A stretch of 64,000 nucleotides of DNA, from assembly GCF_001540865.1 (NCBI RefSeq), contig NC_033625.1, forward strand, positions 6,656,023-6,720,022. The letters are read 5' to 3'. The stretch comes from Ananas comosus (taxonomy: Eukaryota > Streptophyta > Magnoliopsida > Poales > Bromeliaceae). Both the position numbers and the translations under genes were made by a program. Below, piece after piece: positions 45,331 through 57,960 of this stretch (positions are counted from its first letter, which is position 1; each line of letters starts with the position of its first letter). The notes under the pieces are model-generated. The model worked only from the letters and a program-made list of their open reading frames with translations, was not told where the DNA came from and ran no database searches.

Positions 45331-48300
45331 TCAGACATTTGCAGCGGCATCTCCGCGCAGTGTGACTTCTATGCTCCCTGCAGCAGTAGATTGCTCAGTT
45401 GCAAGTCTTTCTTCGAGTACCTTTTCTCCCCGTTCTCTGCAGCAGTTTGGTAAGAAAAGGTTTAGCGTTATTCACTAAATTTTCTGTTTCACAAGGACTA
45501 TGATGAAGAAACTGATCAAATTTTAAGGTTAAAAATCATTGTCGACCACTTAAAAGCACAACTTATCGTAATATTCAAACAAAAGTTTGAGACCATCAAA
45601 AGCAGTACCGCTAACAAGTGTTGCTGTGTGAAACAACAGACCATCCGAGCACAATACTACTTTTCATTCATTGACCCTCCTGATGCTCAATTATTTGAGA
45701 GGATTAAATTACAGACTACATTGAATTTTGGGGTGTTGTCAAATTTATTTTTTAAGTTGATGAAGAAAAGATTTGTTTGGTGTGCTGAAGGGATGCTGAG
45801 GCCAAATATTGGTCGAGCAATGCTTAAGAGGAAATTTTGAACCTTGTCTTTCCTATGGATGCAAAGTTCTTTAGAAAAAATAGTCCAGTCACAAGACCGA
45901 GCCTAACATTTTTAGTATTTGCTAAATATTTCTGATTGAAATCACAAGTCAATTGATTCCAACTGATTTTGTTCGCAGTGAAGTTTTGAATATTATAAAT
46001 CACAATTTGTCTACTTCGGAACCACTTGCTGCAACCATCACAATAAAAAATATAAATTTCACAAGGACCATCATACATCCTTATGTATGCAAAACCGCAT
46101 TAAGAAATGAAAGTCGAATAACAGTTGTAAGTAGTTTAAAAGTAGCAAAAGAACATACCTTCTCCTGGATGCCTCAATAGGCTCTGAAACAGGCAACTTG
46201 TGCTCGCCAACTTCAGTAGAGGGTCTGGCTCCACAACAAACCCGGTCAAATACTGAGGCAACAGGTTCCACAACTGACCTGTAGTTTTAAGTTTTAACTA
46301 AAATTAGTATGATTTGATGATACAAAATAAACTGATCTTGAATTAGTATTAGCATAAAGGGACGGATTTTACCGCATAAATTCAGGGAAGAAGCTGGCAA
46401 AAGAGAACTCATCACTTGGATCTCCCTTAAGGCCAGTTGTAGGGTTCTTTTGGAAGTATCGTAGGTAAATCCAACTCACATAAGATCCAGCTAATAAAGT
46501 TGGGAGAAAATTTATAGATTCAGGTACAATGAAGGCCATCACGATTGAGAACACTGCAACAAAAAGTGGCATCCACTGCAAATATAGGAAAAAGAAAAGA
46601 AACCCAAGGTCAGGTAGGAATTCTTTTTGAAAATAATATGGCCTTTACAATAATACTGCCTGCAAAATCATCTATTCACACATAACACCCCTCAAAAGTG
46701 CACCTTTTTAACAAATCACGCATATCCTAAGCTGGGGAATCATCCAATTCATCAATTGCATTAGTACAAAGTTCTTTTAGAGGAGAATTTTATAAGCATA
46801 AGGTGTACACGTAAGAAATTTAAGTATTCGAAGGGCATAATTAAAATTCAAATTTTACAATAAGTACATATGTAGATAGACGATTTTTAAGAGTATAAAT
46901 GTTAATATTTATGCAAATAAATAATCAGATACATAATGAAGATAAGATAAATACCTTTGCTTTTATCTTCCAGAAAAAGCACATGGGCAGTTCAAGATTT
47001 GGTAAGAGTTGCTTCAAGCCCACTAGAAGTCCGGCGAGAACCCCATGGAAGCCAGAAAGAGGGGTGTAACTGTTGGGAGGAAAAAAAAAAAAAAGAAGAA
47101 GAATTGAAAACAGGTGAGTTTAGCATAAAGGTTGTTGAAACAAATAGCAAGTAAATATACAGAAAGCAGGGTTTAAGCAGGAATAAGCATCAACAAGTAA
47201 TGGATCGTCATTTTGGCTACTTACAGAAAGCTCTCTTTTCTTGTAATGTAGTAGAGTGCTATAGCAATAGCAAAGGCGCAGATGGAAGTGAAGAAATTAA
47301 CCAAAATAATGAATCTCAGTAATTCCTTGCGGCCCCATACTGGTTCAAGATCCTTCCCGCAAAACAGAAGGCCAAGGGAACTCCCAATTGCCTGAAATTA
47401 AACATTTGTTAACACCTGATTATTTTCCAAACAGAGAACTTGAACTCGAAGAGCAAAAAAAAGCACAATGTATTGTAGTGAAAGTTCATGTCATATAAAC
47501 AGAACTGATTTAGTGCACGAATTAGCAGTTTCAAAACCAGACTTACACGCAATCCAAAGTTGATTTCATGTTTAAGGTGCAACAAAAGATGATGCAATAG
47601 TACCCACCCCTAGGTAATGCACTGATGGGACACAAACTTTTCCAAACGTTTCATTTGTTTTCAGTCCTTTTAGAGTGGAAAAGTGACACGCTGAACTTTC
47701 ACACTCTGAACTTCGATGAGTGTTCCAAGCTAGCACTCTTTGTAATCATCCTGGCAAAGCTGACATGGCTGCTGCATCAGCTTTGCCAATTGCCATCACA
47801 CAAGTAAATGTGACTGCGGTGAAAGCTGATGTGGCTGCCATGTAAGTGTCGTCATTAATCAATTTAAGTTGGTTTGGGGCTATCTATTGACGTGATAGCC
47901 ACGTCACCTATGCTGCTACTCAACATGATGAAGATACTAAAGAAGGGCTTGCTTGAAAAACTAACCAAAGTTTAGGTTGTTGCATGCCCATTTTAAAATT
48001 ACAGAGACCAAATTGTTCAGGAACCATCATTGCAATTTACTCATTTGTTACTACTATGTACTTAAGAAATTTGTCAAATAATTATCAGTCAGGTGAATGA
48101 AACAATTTCCAAATTAAATAATGTGATAAATTTATCTTACCGGCAGCCGGCTGTCGACAAGAAGGAAAAATATTTAACATATATCAGCTTTGCTGCTTAG
48201 GTAAGTTTAAAATTGTGATGAACATGTTATGAATCTGACTACTTGCCTAGACCTACTAATTGTTCATAACTAACATGGTTATATATCAGATTTTCTTATT

Positions 48301-51300
48301 GTAGGAGAAGAACTCGGAAGGTACATGGTCAAAATACTTGAAATGGCAAGAAAAATAAATGGTAGTTTGATGTTCACTAAACTTTATAATAAATAAGGCC
48401 TAATTAGACAGTTAAATGGAGTTCCCTCGATCATTCTTATTGAATTTTATTTGAAGATCAGAGTGTGAAGTGTGAACCTTTCCTAAGCATTCCCTTGCAT
48501 GCACTCCTCTAAACTTAAAAGATTGCCAACTCCATAAAATGAAGATTTTATCAAACAAAAATAATGAGGATACAATATGGTAGCTTGTTCTTTCGCTTAT
48601 GCAACCATACAAAAATGATTCATAATTATTTAGGAAATCAGCATTACATTGATGTATATAAACATCCTTCAAGCTATAGTTTTAGTAGTCAAATAGAAGT
48701 GTGTATATATATAAACTAAAATATTACTCCAGTAAGCCTAAAGGAGCACTTAACACAAGATGCCTGCATAACGCACACAAAAAAAAATCCATAAAAAAAA
48801 ATTAATAATTCCATTTGCGTTCCTATTCTTAAAGCATAAAAAAAAAAAGCAATAAAGCTTCACAATATATGGAAGCATAATCACAAGGAAGAACAAATAC
48901 AAACAATATAGAAGTAAAACTACAGGAACAATGAGAATGTAGCATATACCCCTGGGAGAACTTGCTCGAGGTAACCAGCAGTGATGAGATTCCATGCGAA
49001 TGGAATTGTCCTTCAAAAAATGAGTAAAACTTCACACGTAAGTGCTATGTTAAGAAGTTAGTAATGTTTAGTAAATCTGTAGCTTTATAAAAAAAAAAAA
49101 AAGATATTCAACCGGCCGCTGAAAAAATAAACTTGCAGGTTTCTAAATCTGTTCCTGCCATGCAGAGTCAATCATGACATCTACTCATAACATGTATATA
49201 GGAAAAGATTATAAATGAACTTCAAACCGCTACCTTGCGGGGATAAGGGCGAGATAGTTGATAGCTGAAGGAAACACCTGCAGCAAAACATATCCTCCAA
49301 GAAGTACCACAACAAGACCCTTGCAGGTCTTGGTAAATCCTTTGCCAGGTTGAGCACCCTACATTTGAGAACAAAAAGCAGTTATTTAATCAAGATTTTA
49401 CTTGCATTTGCAAGGTCAATTTCATAGATAAGGTAGAAAGTTTAAGCCCAATAAATCCTTTCTCGATTGCGCAAATATCTCAATTGAACATTCAGGAATA
49501 AAATAAAAACCCAAGGGCCATTTGAAGAATGCTAACAGATTCACTAAACTAGATAACTAGTGATGTGGAAAACAAGTTTCTGCATGCTACTGATGTGACA
49601 CAAACAAGGGGAAGGATTTGAAATAGCAAATGAGGATTGTTTACAACGGACGCTAATTGAGTAATGAATGCCGCGAGGATCAAATATACAAATAACAGTC
49701 CTTTGTCATGGATATGGAAATGATAACGACAAAGACATTCCAAACAACATGCAGTGATGCAGATGCAGATGCTCCAAACATAGCATTAACAACATTCTTA
49801 ATTTCAGGCTGCATATTTGGTAATTTAATCTCACCGCCCCCCCTAGAAACCAGGTCCAAAGAAAGCACTTTCTGTAGAAACTGACTGACAAAATCTTGGG
49901 TCATACAATTCCATAAGCTATTTTCCAACACAGAACCAATCTAAGCTATTGAATTTGCTCCAAGATGACATTGTAAGCACTGCAACATTGCTAATCATTT
50001 TTTGGTCGATTAGACAGATGGAGGTGTCAGAAGTTAGATCTAAATAGCCGATCAAATTGAAAAGCAGACTGAAGTTTGTCTTATTTAAAATTTACAGCTG
50101 TCCATTCTAGTGATCTGGGTAAATTCCAGGTCAGACAGAGAGAAATGGTTTCACATTCTTGTTTGATCCGAGATCCAAATCATGAGATTTCTTGTCACGT
50201 CCGGATGGAATTCCCATACAAGTGTACTGATAAAATTGAGAACAAGTGTGCAAATAACATTAGTTCTTATGCTCCATTCGTCTGGTGAACCAAGGAAGCA
50301 ACACAAGATTTGCGCCTTGCTGTTAAGGGTGCATCTTCCTGTGCAGGGAGAACGTGCCCGTGAATGGAAATGAAAAGGTGGCTACCACCACACGACTATA
50401 TAGGCACGGCAGTGCCCGCAGACCGAACTGACCTCCTCTCTATTATCATCTTCCATTAATGAATAGCGGTGATCGAGCATAGGGTTGTTTTATGGTGGAT
50501 CTCAAACCTCTAGGTGTTACCACTCGCGGGAAAAATGTCTGTTTTCCGAGTACTTCAAGTGTTTGTCGTACTCCATTAATTAGAGATACTAGAGAACAAA
50601 AAAGGGATAGAAGAGAATTATAAGGCTTGCACAACCTCATCGCCAGATGAGCTACAACTGGAAAGTTTTGAGATTCGTTGCAGTAAGCTATTGGAAGCAA
50701 TAAATCTACCCTAAGCAATCAACACATTACAAAGATCTCGCTGAAGAGGAGAAGTCTATAGAATTCTAGAACCATGTTGTCGACGGTGAGTCTTACAAGG
50801 TCAATAGCGAAGGGATTGGATTTACCCTGCGAGAGAACTAATATCACACGTCGGATCCGTCGTTTAGCAGAGATCTGTCATAGATCATGCATTAAAATAA
50901 ATGATAATCTGTGGAAATCAAGTGGGTAGCTATTTCTCAGTGGATCAAGTATGAGAATGTGCAGGATCCAGACTTTGCGGCCGAATCTCTCTTAGCAATG
51001 AATTACCAGATTCTCTTCCTTAATTACCACACAAGAGTCGAGTAGCACCTACCATGATATGCAGAAATAACTCCCCATCTTTACAACACACATTCTTACA
51101 CTAGATGCTTTTAATTGTTCCGGGTTTACGACAATCATTCCCATACTAGATGGTTTTGAAGTGTTTAAATTGCAAAATAAGCCTTTAATTTAATAATCAA
51201 TAATCTAAACCTCCAACCACCTCCACAACAACAACCACCACCACCACCACCATCACGACCCTCCCCCTCGCCCCGGCCCGTCCAAGCTCCGGCCGAAGCT

Positions 51301-51558
51301 GACCATCGTGAAGCCGACCAAACCATCAAAACCCAGATCAAACGAGGATCTTTCTTCCTTCCTTTCTCCTTTCCTTTTTTTTTCTGAAATTTTTTTAAAA
51401 AAAGACAGAACAGAAAAGAAAAGAAAAGAAAAGAGAAGAGAAGGAAAGGAAAGATCCGAGAATGAAATGGATCTAGTCTTACTCACTCCAGCTGAGGCAG
51501 AGGGAGGCTGGAGAGGCTGAGCCTCCTCCGCGGAAGAAGCGGCGCTGCCCTCCATCAT
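45331..51558 (-). CDS. TMEM115/rhomboid-like Golgi membrane protein
   Basis: Eight in-phase exons (minus): 51558-51487, 49358-49234, 49010-48950, 47391-47225, 47069-46955, 46575-46373, 46278-46159 and 45436-45331, giving 322 residues. Animal TMEM115 is an integral Golgi protein tied to the COG complex and retrograde transport; plant copies share its rhomboid-like fold without protease residues. Seen here: hydrophobic segments VVVLLGGYVLLQVFPSAINYLAL, a WNLITAGYLEQ block, GLLFCGKDLEPVWGRKELLRF, FIILVNFFTSICAFAIAIALYYIT, SGFHGVLAGLLVGLKQLLP, WMPLFVAVFSIVMAFIV, SYVSWIYLRYFQ, and the cytosolic tail GDPSDEFSFASFFPEFMR, DRVCCGARP and EASRRRERGEKVLEERL. The N-terminal exon is short and Ala/Ser-rich. 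Two ATGs (51,558 and 51,555) lie side by side. A pure CT run (51,571-51,595) lies just upstream. No missing exon is evident. Confidence 0.88.
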
Positions 51559-51720
51559 CTTCTCCCTCTATCTCTCTCTCTCTCTCTCTCTCTCTACCCG
51601 AGATAAAGTTGGATGAAGAGGCCTCCTCTCCCCTCCCACCCTCTCACCCGTAGATCACAATATTTGGGAATGGAGGCCCCTCCTTCTCTCTCTCTCTCTT
51701 CTTAAGGTCAAAACGTGAGA
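51559..51720 (-). promoter_or_regulatory. CT/GA-rich leader of the TMEM115-like gene
   Basis: A tetc-type (CT)n run lies at 51,571-51,595 directly before the ATG, and another at about 51,684-51,700 (plus-strand coordinates). On the coding strand these are (GA)n tracts in the leader or core promoter. GA/CT tracts near plant transcription starts can bind BBR/BPC factors; that role here is inferred. Confidence 0.45.
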
Positions 51721-53167
51721 GCCAAGTCGTGGCGGCCTCCCCTGCTTTTTTTTCCTTTTTTTTTTTTTTGGTCTCCTTGTTACAAGGTGAAACTGGAACG
51801 ACATTAATTGGACGAACCCGGTGCATCGTGCACCACAACTCTCGGAGGGAAAAACAATTCGACGGACCGGATCAATATTTTTAAAAGTAAAAAACATATG
51901 CAGCTATTTATGTAAAACCTTACCAAATCACTAATTTTATTGAGATTTTTTAACACGAGGTTGTTTGTTATCTTGTCAAAGATCAAACAACTCAAAAACC
52001 CATAAATTCGTCTACATACTTGAAAAAAAAAATATATATATATATACAATAACAGTGAATTTTGAATAGTCAAATGTTTATGACTATCACCAAATACTAC
52101 TTAATTCTAGCATTTTATAAAAATTGGGATCGAACAATTAATTCAAATACTATAATTTTTAAAAATTTAAAAAATTTTGAGTGACTATCACTACGTATAC
52201 TCTAATTTAGCAAATATGATGCATCACACGTCCGTTTCAAATAGTTCGGAATCATCTATTAAATTGGAAAATATATTTGTTTTAGTGAATAAAATTCTAA
52301 TGTTGAGGAGGGCCTTCTAATTGTGTTTTATGGGGATGGCGCACGGTGCACCCGGTGCATGAAATAATTTCTCGCTAGCTAGAATTGTCAACGATACGTG
52401 TTCTGGAGGTGGGGAAACCGGGAAAGTAATTGAAGTGTATATATAGAGGTGAAATTGGGACCGAATCGGGAGGATGAGCTGTAATTGTAACCAATTCCCA
52501 ATCTACCGATCGAGTAATTAATTATGCATCTCATGTTCGAGAATTAATATCAGACCTATTCAGCCAAAGTGAGCTAAATATCTGTACCACAAGCAAGCAT
52601 TACGTTGATGGAGACTCCTCATCTACCTCCAGAACGGAGAAGAAAAATAAAAGAGTCTTCCTTACACACCTATACATGCACACAATTGTACATGCAACAC
52701 TGTTAACTGTTTGGTCTTTGCTCCTAAAATTTCTTAATTTATTCTTAAAAGTTTGGGTTGAGTGTCCGGGACACAGTAATTTAAATTTTTGTTATTGTAG
52801 AAATTTAAAGGCTTAATCCCGGCTTCAACTTTGACGATAGTTAATGGAGAATTTTAATAAGAAAAAAATGACCACTGAAGTTTTCACAAAATAATTATGT
52901 GAGTAAAATTGTTCAAATTAATAATGATAATAATATTTGTAGTAAAATCTACCTAACAAAATCTTTGCTATAATGAGAAGAGATTGAGAGAAGCTTCAAA
53001 ATGCGATTTTTTTTTTTTCCTGTTGATGTTTTAAAAAAAATTATTATGGCTTATAATTATGGATAAAGTTCTAAATTAAGTTCTCGTTCATGGTAAATGA
53101 TGGTTTTAAGTTAAAAATAAAGCAGACGAAAAAAAGTTCGGCAGTTTAATCAGAAGTCAACGATGCC

Positions 53168-53198
<31 letters not shown>

Positions 53199-53452
53199 GT
53201 GTCGGCTAACTAGTGCACCAAACCAGCCAATCAATTGGAGAAAATGGAAGAGGGCACATGCCAATTTCCTTGAGGACGGGCTCTTCCATACTTTTACGCC
53301 GAATTTTCGAATTTTCTAAAGACGACTGTGGAAATAATTTCCTCGCGGACGGATCTACAAGCACTACACTGCACGAAGAACTCCACGTTCCTGCACATGA
53401 TGATGATGATGATGATGATTTGATTTATTAACTACTTTTGCGTGTCACTTGT

Positions 53453-53505
<53 letters not shown>

Positions 53506-53740
53506 TCAATTCCCCGAAACTTTATTTATTATATATTTATTATTATATATACAAAAATTGTTATAAAGTTTTAATTATACAAGTACTACTTAAAATTTGC
53601 AGTTTATGGTGTGAGGGGGTTTGTTTGTGTTGAATAAAAAAATCTTAAAAATTGTCTTAATTTTCGAAGAATGTGTTGGTTATTTATTATTAAGCTAAAA
53701 TATGTCCAACTTTCTTAGTCTAGGAGACTAATAAGTTGAG
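51721..53740. other. Intergenic DNA with microsatellites
   Basis: No gene is seen. It contains (CT)n at 53,167-53,198, (GAT)n at about 53,400-53,419, and (CT)n followed by (TA)n at 53,455-53,505. Related words cggtgcatcgtgcacc (about 51,810) and gcacggtgcacccggtgc (about 52,340) might be ends of a decayed element, but I could not confirm inverted repeats. Confidence 0.5.
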
Positions 53741-54540
53741 AGGGGGTGTGGTCTATGAGAGACTTAATGGCAAGAAGTCTAACAATAGACCCAACGTACG
53801 AATGGGTTGAGTCAGATTGAGACCCGCTAGCACTGTGATTGAGCCCTTAAGTGTGATGGGCACGTTCTTGCCATCAGCACATGTCTTTGGAAAGTTGGTC
53901 TCAAGCTACTAGAAATACGTAACAAATTCATTTAAAGCGTATAAATACAGCGTCCACGAGTCTCAATTGTAACTCGGCCTACCCAGTCTTTTGTCGCTTC
54001 AAATATAACTCGGCCCAACCCGACCTCACGCTATTTCGAACGTAACTCAGCCTATTTGGCCTCCCGCAATAAGGGAGAATGCTTGCCATTTAAGCCAACA
54101 ATTTCCTTCCAGCCTTATGCCGCTTCAAACATAACTTGGCCCAACATGACCTCACGCTATATTGAACATAACTCAGCCTACTTGGCCTCTCGCCACAAGG
54201 CAAGATACTTGCCCATTTAAGCCAACAATCTCCTTTCCAATACCTACACACATTCATGGCATGGAGGAATCGAACCCGTGACCTCTGACTCCGATACCAC
54301 TTGTCGGATTATTGACGCTAACCATTAATCCTAAAAGTTCGAGCTATTAAAAATACGCAACTAATTCACTTAAAATGTACAGATACAGCGCTCACGGGTC
54401 TTGATTGTGACTCGATTTATCCAGCCTTGTGCCACTTCGAATATGATTCGGCCCAACCCCACACCATTTTGAACGTGACTCGGCACACTTTGCCTCCCGA
54501 TAGTGTAGCTGGGCCATTTAAGCAAATAGAGCGATGGTTG
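53740..54540 (-). mobile_element. TRIM-like small LTR retroelement, minus orientation
   Basis: On the minus strand, a sequence ending ataatccgaca (54,302) is followed two bases later by tggtatcgg (54,299-54,291), a tRNA-Met-type primer site, and by gtcagaggtcacgggttcgattcc. Flanking sequence is directly repeated: 'gctactagaaatacgtaac-aattcatttaaa-cgtataaatacagcg' (about 53,905) and 'gctattaaaaatacgcaac-aattcacttaaaatgtacagatacagcg' (about 54,345). Short LTR-like repeats, a primer site and no coding capacity fit a TRIM element. The outer boundaries are approximate, and one unit (cagcct-atgccgcttcaaa...) is repeated inside. Confidence 0.5.
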
Positions 54541-54811
54541 TTTTACTGATATAGAAATATGACAGTCTGTATTCAAATCCGGCTGGATTTTGGAAACTTA
54601 AATTTGTTGAGAATAATAATTATTTTGCATTATTTAATAAAAATATAAAGGCTTCATACAAAGATAATTTTGAGAAACTGAAATTTGCAAGAACAAATAC
54701 GAAATTCATGTTTTACGATTTCAACAAGAAACCAAAATTTCCATGAAGATTTTTAAAATATGAAGTTTTTTATCGACATAATAAGTAATTTGATAATTTT
54801 CTACGATGCCT

Positions 54812-54852
<41 letters not shown>

Positions 54853-54888
54853 TATAATATATATATATAGTATATATATATATATAGG
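54541..54888. other. AT-rich spacer and TA microsatellite
   Basis: Non-coding. It ends in broken (TA)n from about 54,815 to 54,886, into which the next element is inserted. Confidence 0.6.
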
Positions 54889-55421
54889 TGAGGCTACTAT
54901 GCTATCGGAAGCACGGAGCCTTTCCGTGCTTCCAGTTCATTTTCGATGTTGCGACTTTCGATCGTCGATCGGCTCCGTTAAACTTGATCTAGAGTATTTG
55001 GAGTACCTAGAAAATAAATTTATTATTTTTCGATATCATTTGCCTAGTGATCGAATGAGCTCAAAATCAACAAATTTCAATGGCCGTAGTGAGCCGTTTG
55101 CAAGTTTAACGGTGGAAAATATCCAAATCAGGTGAAATTTAATAGAAAATTCTTTAACTAATAAAACAAGATCAATATCTTTGATTTAAAATTTTAATGT
55201 CATATTATACATTTTGTAAGGTTTTTATTTCAGCCGTTGATTTTTGAGCCTCGTTCTTACTAGACAAATGATATCGAAAAATAATAAAATTTATTTTCTA
55301 GGTACTCCAAATACTCTAGATCAAGTTTAACGGAGCCGATCGACAGATTCGAAAGTCGCAACATCGAAAACGAGTTGGAAGCACGGAAGGCTCCGTGCTT
55401 CCGATAGCATAGTAGCCTCAC
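54889..55421. mobile_element. Long-TIR MITE in a TA microsatellite (A)
   Basis: A 533-bp element with nearly identical inverted arms of about 190 bp, starting gtgaggctactatgctatcg at each end. A small subterminal hairpin (ggaagcacgg / ccgtgcttcc) lies in each arm. TA repeats lie on both sides. No coding capacity. Placement within (TA)n recalls the microsatellite-targeting Micron elements of rice; the family link is inferred. Confidence 0.85.
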
Positions 55422-55455
55422 TCTATTATATATATATATATAAATATATATATAT

Positions 55456-55677
55456 AGGGCTAGAATACTTGTAAAAGTATCATGGGGGTGAATTGGTGTT
55501 AGCCCTTGGATGAGAGAGATGTGAGGTTGAGATGATGGTGGTAGGTGGTGGTAAATGGTAGTAGGTGGAATAGTGTTTAATCCAAGGGCTATTAATAATC
55601 AAAAAGTAGATCCAATGGCTTAAAACCTAATAGCACCATGATGGTGATACTTGTAAGAAGTATCATAGCTCAACTCT
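55456..55677. mobile_element. MITE in a TA microsatellite (B)
   Basis: A 222-bp element from agggctagaatacttgtaaa to tagctcaactct, with imperfect inverse ends containing atacttgtaa-aagtatcat, between TA tracts. It is related to the element at 2411-2637. Confidence 0.7.
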
Positions 55678-55678
55678 A

Positions 55679-55698
<20 letters not shown>

Positions 55699-55746
<48 letters not shown>
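55699..55746. repeat. (GA)n microsatellite
   Basis: A nearly pure GA tract of about 48 bp that follows (TA)10 and abuts the next MITE. Confidence 0.95.
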
Positions 55747-55748
<2 letters not shown>

Positions 55749-56283
55749 GCTGCTGTGCTCTTAGGAGCCCTCCGTGCTCCTGAGCCGTTTTCGATGATGG
55801 GACTCCCAAATTGACGATCTGCTCCGTTAGACTTGATCTAGCGTATTTGAAGTTTCTAGAAAATAATTTTTGCAATTTTTCGATATCATTTACCTAGCAA
55901 TCGAAAGGATTTAAAATCAATAATTTTTAACGGCTGAAAATAAAAATCCTATAAAAAGTGGTGATATAGCACTAAAATTTTCGATCATAAATATTGATCT
56001 TGTTGTAGACAGTATAAAGAATTTTGTATCAAAATTTTATCTGATTTGAATACTTCTACACTGTAAAACTTGAAAACGGCAGATATCAACCATTAAAAAT
56101 TATTGATTTTGAATCATTTCGATTACTAGGTAATGATATCAAAAAATCACAAAAATTATTTTCTAGAGACTTCAAATACCCGAGATCAAGTCTAACGGAG
56201 CCGATCGTCAATTTGAATGTTCCATCATCGAAAATGGTTCAGGAGCACGGAGAGCTCCATGCTTCTTAGAGCACAGCAGCCCT
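55746..56283. mobile_element. Long-TIR MITE in a TA microsatellite (C)
   Basis: A 538-bp element starting agggctgctgtgctcttagg; its right end is the inverse (agagcacagcagccct). Arms of about 190 bp share several words with element A (gctccgtta-acttgatcta, gaaaataa-ttt, tttttcgatatcattt), so A and C are diverged relatives. (TA)n follows on the right. Confidence 0.8.
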
Positions 56284-56284
56284 G

Positions 56285-56318
<34 letters not shown>

Positions 56319-57545
56319 ACACGAAAGGAATCTTTCACCAAATAATAGCCCGATATACGGCGAGACATACTCATTTAAAAATCAAGATAACGGAAGAAAT
56401 AGACGAGTACAATACTTTCATCAGATATATAATAATCTGACAAATTGATGATACTCCACACCCTTTTGGGAATTTTAACTTCCTATAGAAAAATTATATT
56501 ATAAAACACCAGAAAGATGAAGTTAATTGAGATTTGAAAATTTGTATATAAGAATTTTCGAGTGTCATTTTTCTTTTCCTTTTCCGTTCCTTGATCTTAA
56601 TAAGGGCAACAGGCTCGATAACAGAGTTTTTGTGATAAACATCATTTTCATCACTGCCTAACTTTGATGATGAGCTGAGAATAGCAAATGTTAAATAATT
56701 CTCAAAAAATAATTTAACTCGACTCGTAGTGGAAAATTAACTTGTTTTGACCAGTTTCCTTTCTCCTAGCATGCTTAATTTATCACTAGCTAGTCACCTG
56801 TTGCTTTCCCTTGTTGGCCCATCTATTCCCCACATCGAGGCTTTTTACAGTTGCCACCCTCTCACCAAACTCCACAATGTCCTTTCTTCTTTAAAATATG
56901 TGGCTCCATCAATTCCTCAACTAACATTTACTCCGTATGTGATTTTTTGCTGACTCCTAAAAAGAAAAATGTGGGGTTGTACCTAAAAAAAGAAAGAAAT
57001 CGACCTGTTTAATTCATGTCTACAGCTCACAATTTCTTGCGTAATTTCGTTTGTCGAGTTTTTTAATTTATAGGATCCAAAGAAGAATATTTTCAGAAAG
57101 TGAAAAAAACTTAAAAACTACATAAGTGATCGACAGTTCAAATCTAATTAAAGATACTGTCTGATGATGTTTTCCCTTCTAGGCACTCAAATTGCACTCG
57201 TAAATTTTGCAAAAGAGAGGAACCCATTAACTTAAGTGTAGCAGTAACGCAAATACTGATGTCGAAAACTTCATCCTCAGCTTTGTTAATTCTGATTACC
57301 ACATTAATTGTTACGAGAATCAAAAGATGAATTATTGCGATTCTTCTATTGATTCTTGCTTCCAGGAGAACTACTGAGAAATCTAACGCAGAGAGGTGTA
57401 TTGAATAAAAGATTTACTGAGACTTCAAATGCCCAGAAACAGCAATCCAGAGATAGCTCATTGAGTCTTCAGCTTTTTTAGCATTTTGATTTCCGATGCA
57501 TTTCGAAGCCAGCAAAATGGCATGTGTTTGGATCATGCATGGTCA
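56284..57545. other. AT-rich intergenic DNA
   Basis: After a (TA)n tract (to about 56,314) there is no recognisable gene or repeat. A short plus-strand frame at 56,747-56,953 has no features that support it. Confidence 0.5.
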
Positions 57546-57563
57546 GTAGAGAAAACACAGTAC

Positions 57564-57960
57564 TTAATTAGTAGCGTCAAAGCCTGATTCAGGAAGAAGT
57601 TCATTGTTGGCGTCTGTCTCTCGATCAGAGAAGGGATCAATCGATGAACTTGTCGCACGTCCTCTCGTTATGAACTGATAAAAGAAAACCAGCAGAAACG
57701 AACTGTCGAATGACATCGAATTCAGACTCATATACAGAAGAATTGAAGAGCTTCTCAGTTGGAGAAGAAGCATATTCAGTGACAGCAACGTGCCTTCTCA
57801 ATTGCCAAAGGACCAAAAGTCCTCGATGAATATCTGAAAGTGTTGCGAGACATAACTGGCGAGTACTAAAGAAGCCACGCATTACACTTGTCATAGGAAC
57901 TACAAATATATGCATCTGAATATAAGTAAATACTGAAGTTGCCTGCCCCTCAAAGCACAT
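57564..57960 (-). pseudogene. Unrecognised coding-like fragment, two frames
   Basis: On the minus strand one open frame (57,960-57,637) has a protein-like composition (VVPMTSVMRGFF, then LVLWQLRRHVAV and SEFDVIRQF) and stops. An overlapping frame continues with RGRATSSSIDPFSDRE and ends ELLPESGFDATN at 57,564. The two frames join plausibly as one C-terminal region if one base is lost or gained near 57,670. I do not recognise the family. It could be a pseudogene fragment, an exon of an unseen gene, or chance; there are no clear splice sites. Confidence 0.25.

Noticed and set aside
51800..52360. Possible TIR element with gtgcatcgtgcac-like ends
   Set aside because: The two end words are only loosely inverse and no target duplication was found.
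54255..54300. A possible tRNA gene (ggttcgattcc word on the minus strand)
   Set aside because: There is no A box, cloverleaf or discriminator arrangement around it. The context is a small retroelement.
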